From assembly GCA_030762175.1 (NCBI GenBank), contig CM060846.1:305074512-305138511 (forward strand): a stretch of DNA of 64,000 nt. Reading direction: 5' to 3'. The notes below the pieces were generated by a model that did no database searches, had not been told where the DNA came from, and saw only the letters and a program-made list of their open reading frames with translations. Of the stretch, positions 58,850 through 64,000 are shown piece by piece. Positions within the stretch are counted from its first letter, which is position 1. Every line of letters starts with the position of its first letter. The DNA is from Metallyticus violacea. Its lineage: Eukaryota > Arthropoda > Insecta > Mantodea > Metallyticidae. A program made the position numbers and the translations under genes.

Positions 58850-58906
58850 GTGTCCATCGACTGAGGTGCCTCGGTAGTAAAATCGGGCGTTAAACACTAT
58901 TTAAAG
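58850..58906 (+). mobile_element. SINE1 3'-end fragment
   Basis: GAGGTGCCTCGGTAGTAAAATCGGGCGTTAAACACTATTT matches the SINE1 tail across these 40 bases in two stretches. The upstream arm has changed to CGACTG, so the stem is weakened. Confidence 0.8.
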
Positions 58907-61900
58907 AAAATATATCAGGAAGAAAGCAGGGGCCTAAAATTTTGCAAATGCTGTGAAAACTGGGAAAATAATTCATTAATTTAAGAAATGTGGCATTAAT
59001 AATGCAATGAACAATTAACAAATGAGAACTCGGATTTTACTTTATTTAGAAGAGATTTCAATGAATTGTTTAGTTCTGGAGATGAATGTCTAAGTTTTGA
59101 CGAAGAAGACCAAAAGACATCCTTTCTAATTTTTATTAGGTATTTATTTAAATTGGACCTACGTATTAGTTTATATCTGAAATACTGAAAATTCGTTTTA
59201 AAATTCAGTGATAAGTTTTTTCCTTCAAACTATATACAAAATGTCTTATACGCCAGCAAATATAGAAAGTGCAGAAGCTGTAAAAACAACAACCACCTCA
59301 CAAATTAACATAAATTCTAAAATTACACAGGTACTGATAGTAAAACTAAAATTAAAATAGCCATACTCTACAGCAAAACAAAGTCATTAAAATTAACGAC
59401 CGGCGAAGGCAAGCCAGTCCAGAACACCCCTAAATGTTCAGGAATAACCCTAAGTAAGCTGTCACATTGACTACACACTATCCGTGCAAGATATCTAGAA
59501 CGAAAGTTTATCCGAAAAAAAAAAACACCTATATCTAGCCCTAATTTGGCCAATACTAGCTTATGCTTCAATAACCCTATCACCATACAAAACAACGATT
59601 ATTAAAATTGAAGAGAAAACTAGACATAAAGCCCATGTGGACAATATAGCACATAGCTTAAAATTATTGAAGTATATATGAGCATAAACAAGAAAAGCTA
59701 ATAAATTTAATTGTGACTATTTTAATTGGTGTATAAATATAAGATACATGGGCAAGTTTTAACAGCCAACGCACTGACATGCCCCAGACGGACAAAAACT
59801 GCACAAGTGAGCAACGGCATGAGTGCCCTTTGTTCGATCTCGAAGGTCTCCAAAACACAAAATAAAACAGAACGCTTTAAGTGAAGAGGAACGACATTTC
59901 CTAAATAGCCTTGGACTTGTCTTACATCCGTGAAAGCCATTATTACCTTGTTCTCTCTAAAGCTGAACGTACATTGCTGTATAAGGAAATGTCAATCCAG
60001 TATAAAATATAACCGAAGAAGAAAGCGAATTACTGTGCGGAACAGTTGCGTCGCCTTTAGAAATTCCCAACAAGAAGAATTGGTGAATAATTGAAAAGGG
60101 GTTGTTAGACCAAGAACTTACCAGTGTGTTCTTTAAAGGGATTGAACTGAAAAATCATATTCCGCGTTTATATTCCCAGAACAGTACTGTAAAAACTGTA
60201 ATTTCCACAACCTATAGCTTTAAGTGTGGGTATGAAATGCGAATGATTGTCAAGGTGCCCCTCCGCGCCATCTGTCTGGATTCCCCGTGTTACATGATAT
60301 AGGTACAGTCTATAATGTTATAAGTACGAATCGTGAAAATGTATCATCCGCTTGGTTTTGTCTTGCTGAGTGAGCCATTATATTCCAGCAGGTTCTTTCT
60401 GTAAGTGGCCACTGAAATAGTTTGCATTTTTATACAGAGTGTTCCTAAATGCAATACTCAATTCAATTCTCAAATTTACAGCAATAATAGAAAAGGGGAA
60501 AACCGGACGACTTTTCTTAGGTTTGAAAATGAGTGATCAACCAGAGAAGAATAAACAATAGAACAGGCATTTAGGCGTGATTGAGAATAAAACTGTTACA
60601 TTTCAATTGCAAATGTAATCTTTTGCAACAACTATTCAAAACCTCATGATTCAATTACACGCTCTGCAAGGACTCACGGTCTTACATGTTCAAATGCTCA
60701 CGACAATGTATATAAAGAAAGAGTCAGTAATTACATGCACCAAAGCGACGAAGCATCCGTTGGCATCTCGTACATCGAACCCATTAAGTGCTCCCACAAA
60801 AATAAATCAGTGATGGAACGAACAGGCCTTGTAATGGGTTCACCGCGGCCAATCCATTGTTCGCCGAATGTGCAGTTCAAATGCAAACTGCGATTGAGGA
60901 AGTACACCGTCTTGTTGATACCACATGGTTATCAATTGTAAAATTATCTTGTTAGGTCATCAATGAAAACAATATAGGAGAATATAATAAGAATCTAAAA
61001 TGCAAATCTTAACTTTCAAGATAGAGCATCTCCAATTATAGAACAATTAATATACTTCCATGATCATTCTATATTTGTTGTTATGACCCTGAATGTTAAG
61101 GGAAACATCATCGAGCAAAGCAGCAGTAAATGCAGGTAAGTGTTGCCGTTGAGAGCTTGGCGTGTTTGACGGATTACGCACGTTGATGGTTTTGAAAGCT
61201 TGGCGTGTTTAACGGATTACGCACGTTGATGGTTTTGAACTATAATTTTTGTAATAAATAAATGAAAAGGAATATTTTTATCCCCTGTCACATTTTTAAT
61301 TTCTACTGTTTTCTTCGAAGGTTAATTACTGAATTTTTGTTTCCGATCTATGGTTCTTTTGGTCCCTTCTATATCGCTAGATGATTGGATATTGAATTTA
61401 GGAACATCCGGTACATAAGCATAACGACGGAGGTATGATGAAAGAACGGCGCATGTAGTTTGGTTTATTTCTTTCACGTTCATATGCTTTCGTGTATAAG
61501 CCTTCGAAACAAAAAGGTGTTTTCAGTGCGTATTTAATGTTTTCGTTATGAATGTATTCAAGCCTTTCAGTGTGTTTAAAGTTATTAAAATGACACAGAT
61601 CGTCTACAAACTTTTTGTAAATAGCTCCAAAATATTACACTCTTGAGTGTTTGAATTTAATCTTCGAAGTGAGCCTTGTTCTTGACTAATTAAAACCTTT
61701 TCGATAAAATAAAGATGTTTTATAACAATAGAACGACAGTTCATATTCTTCTGAATACTGAAATCTACAATACCCCACTCTTCTACATATTAACACCAGA
61801 ATTGACACATCCATAAACTCTGCAAAACGAATTGTCTTTTGAAATGACATTTGTAAATGCATTTTAATTTCTTGCTTCTGCTTGCTAGAATAAATTATTT

Positions 61901-62985
61901 GCCTTTGCGAGCTTCCTCACCCAACAACAATTAAAAAAAATTGAATGACCATGTGTAGTTGTGGCGATAATTACGACGAAATTATAAAATGTTTCCATAG
62001 CTATTTTTGTAGTTGATCGTAGGAAAATATTTATGTAACTATACTAAGGCACCATGGCTTACAGGCTCCGTATACTGTTAAATTAATTATAGTCTGTAAA
62101 TTATCCATGAGGGAAAGTACATCTCCCTTTGTGGGAATATAACGGGATGAATTAGTGGTAGGGAACAAATATTTGAAGGTCAGTTCCAAATTAGAAATTT
62201 ATATCAGCTTTCATTCTGCGTTACACAGAAATGAAACCCAGTGAGGAAAAGAGTAGCACACACTGAAATCCGTATTATACTGGTGAGAGAGGTTTGCAAG
62301 ATCTACTTCATTTTTTTATTTTGTGTTTTTTTATTTGGCTTGCAATTCCATATATTTGTAGCTATGTAGAGCCGGCGCTAAAGTTGTGCCATAACATTTT
62401 TAAAATAAACCATTATTTGTCTCAACTGCAACAGAACGTACAGCTAGGGCATGTAGTATGTGTGCTTTCCCCATTAAGTGTGCCACTTAAATGTTCCAAT
62501 TCCCTTTTAGTAATCATTAAGAAATGTTCAAGGTCATTAAGCTACTTACGGCGATAAATGCAGAAGAGAGGAATTATACAAAGCATAACGAATAATGAAT
62601 TGAACATGCGACATATACTGCAAAAGTTGGCGATTTTGATAACTACAGATGCTGAAAAGACATAAGTTTCACCTTGGCTAATGTGTTAAAATAACAGTGC
62701 TAAATTTCTGTAAAATGTACTGGATAAAATATCGTATCTGCCTACAGGAATGCGATGCGAAACAAGCGAAAACAAATCCGAGATCTGCAGTTCTGGGCCT
62801 TGTTTCACGAACACTTTTTCTACATTTTGTCATTAGTCACTTGTCAAAGCTATTAGTGTAGCGACTGTATCCTAGCATCGAGAAGACTGTTTCGAGATAT
62901 TATTACTCCATCAATTGTTTGCTGATGCAATTTTGTTTATAAGGCATGTATTTTAAATCGTATATTCAAGCCGAGAAATAGCATT
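58907..62985. other. Unassigned AT-rich interval
   Basis: One tandem repeat at 61154-61239. No transposon domains were recognised. Small frames at 60102-60302 and 60735-60941 show no domain or exon signal. Confidence 0.45.
61154..61239. repeat. Two-copy 43 bp tandem repeat
   Basis: AGCTTGGCGTGTTTGACGG-type unit twice with one substitution (TTGAC / TTAAC). Confidence 0.95.
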
Positions 62986-63164
62986 ATGTCTATCACATCG
63001 AAAAGAATCTCTAGTATTCAAAACAAAGTAACAGTGCTGCATTTAATTGATAAGCATAAAGAATTACTTTTGGGGCAATTCTCCAACAAAATTACGAAAG
63101 CCGAAGACTGGAAAATAATAACGCAAACTATGAAAGCGTTGGGGTTAATTACATTGACGCACAT
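62986..63164 (+). CDS. Candidate first coding exon, Myb/SANT-like domain
   Basis: ATG at 62986 opens 59 codons. Residues ~14-60 read KVTVLHLIDKHKELLLGQF and then AEDWKIITQTMKALG, a helix pattern with spaced aromatic and Leu residues like the first helices of Myb/SANT-like DNA-binding domains found in arthropod transposon-derived regulators. At 63165 the sequence ACAT|GTGAGG is a good splice donor, which would take the reading out before the TGA at 63166. Exon and domain together support a gene extending beyond the window. The start codon could be internal if an upstream exon exists. Similarity is judged by eye only. Confidence 0.35.
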
Positions 63165-64000
63165 GTGAGGGACACATTTTGGCCAAACATCTAGAAAGCT
63201 ACAATGGTAAGTGCTTTTATTTTACATTCATATTCGCCATTCATATTATCTGCTACAAATAATGGAGAAAGTAGCTGAGTTTCTATGATATTTTTTCAGG
63301 TGAAAATAGATAATTGAAGACGTACAGTAATGGTTGGTGGATTTGAGACCACGTATTGCACAAATAACCCTTAAAGAGCTACTTTATAATTAAAATACTT
63401 CGAGCTAAATTGATAGAATCAATACCTAACCTAAAATATGTACACTCATATGTAAATTTATCATTCGAGGTTCAAGGGTAGAATTCCACTAGTTAATAAT
63501 GCGCAATGTTAAAAGATCAAATGTTTTGTGAAACAGAACACTGATAAAACAAAATCGCACTCTGATAATATCAGTCTGCCACAATGGTAAATTGTAGTTT
63601 ATGTTTATGCTTGCAATTTCTAAAAACACGCGTGTAAAATAAACAAGTAATACTATACTGGAAACTAGTTTTACTAGATCACGGGCTTAGTGAAATAGGG
63701 CCCTGCTCTCGCTTTAACTCCCAAAGTTAACTAGCACTCGCCTTTTTAGCGCAAGGAAGCACAAAATGGTTGAGATAAGACGAGTCATGCGGTAATAACG
63801 AGAAAATTTATTTAAAAAATCTACCACTTTTATGCTGTCCATGTTATTTGCACAATATTAATGGCATTTGATGATCATTCCTTTACTTATCGCACACGAC
63901 TTCTGCTATTTCTTACTGACGGAGAGAAATGGTTGCTGTCTGTTGCACCGGGCAGAAGCAGCTTGCTTAAAAAATAATGGACATGTAAGAATGGGAAGAA
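63165..64000. other. Possible intron, no other feature seen
   Basis: AT-rich; follows the candidate exon. Confidence 0.3.

Overview
The window is nuclear DNA from a multicellular animal, most likely an arthropod with a large, repeat-rich genome. It is AT-rich, has spliced-gene-like signals, no operons, and carries many microsatellites, a satellite array and fossils of most major animal transposon classes. I could not fix the species. No complete host gene is visible; the few host-like pieces are candidate exons (19-69, 3410-3679, 23.0-23.8 kb, 62986-63164).

Layout: 0.15-3.5 kb is a tandem satellite with ~240 bp and ~125 bp units and a 1,169 bp higher-order period. 5.1-5.9 kb is a decayed mariner-like transposase (-). 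6.4-22.2 kb is a nested retrotransposon stack. A decayed Jockey-type element on + (Jockey A) has its ORF1 at 6.4-14.3 kb and its ORF2 at 19.5-22.1 kb. It is split by a nearly intact I-type LINE on - (7755-13702, with 12 bp target-site duplications), by a SINE, and by two further Jockey-like remnants on - (B, 14.5-16.3 kb; C, 17.2-19.5 kb, itself split by a SINE). A 5S rRNA-derived sequence and a truncated SINE follow at 22.2-23.0 kb. 26.0-27.5 kb is a hAT fossil and 27.8-28.3 kb the 3' end of another LINE. 37.4-44.1 kb is a recently inserted LTR retrotransposon with 1,425 bp LTRs, a lysine-tRNA primer site and one 338-residue ORF, without a visible polymerase. 46.5-54.1 kb holds decayed Tc1/mariner and piggyBac transposases, two of them split by SINEs.

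A tRNA-derived SINE, called SINE1 here, occurs about twelve times. A second tRNA-derived SINE, SINE2, occurs twice. The main finding concerns how these elements may cooperate: the LINE, SINE1 and SINE2 all end in a 6 bp hairpin whose stem sequence differs between the three but stays paired, while the loop keeps a TGxCCTxAG-like core. This suggests that both SINEs use the LINE's reverse transcriptase through its 3' hairpin. The second is the LTR element, which looks like a non-autonomous family with its own coiled-coil protein and must borrow enzymes from elsewhere.
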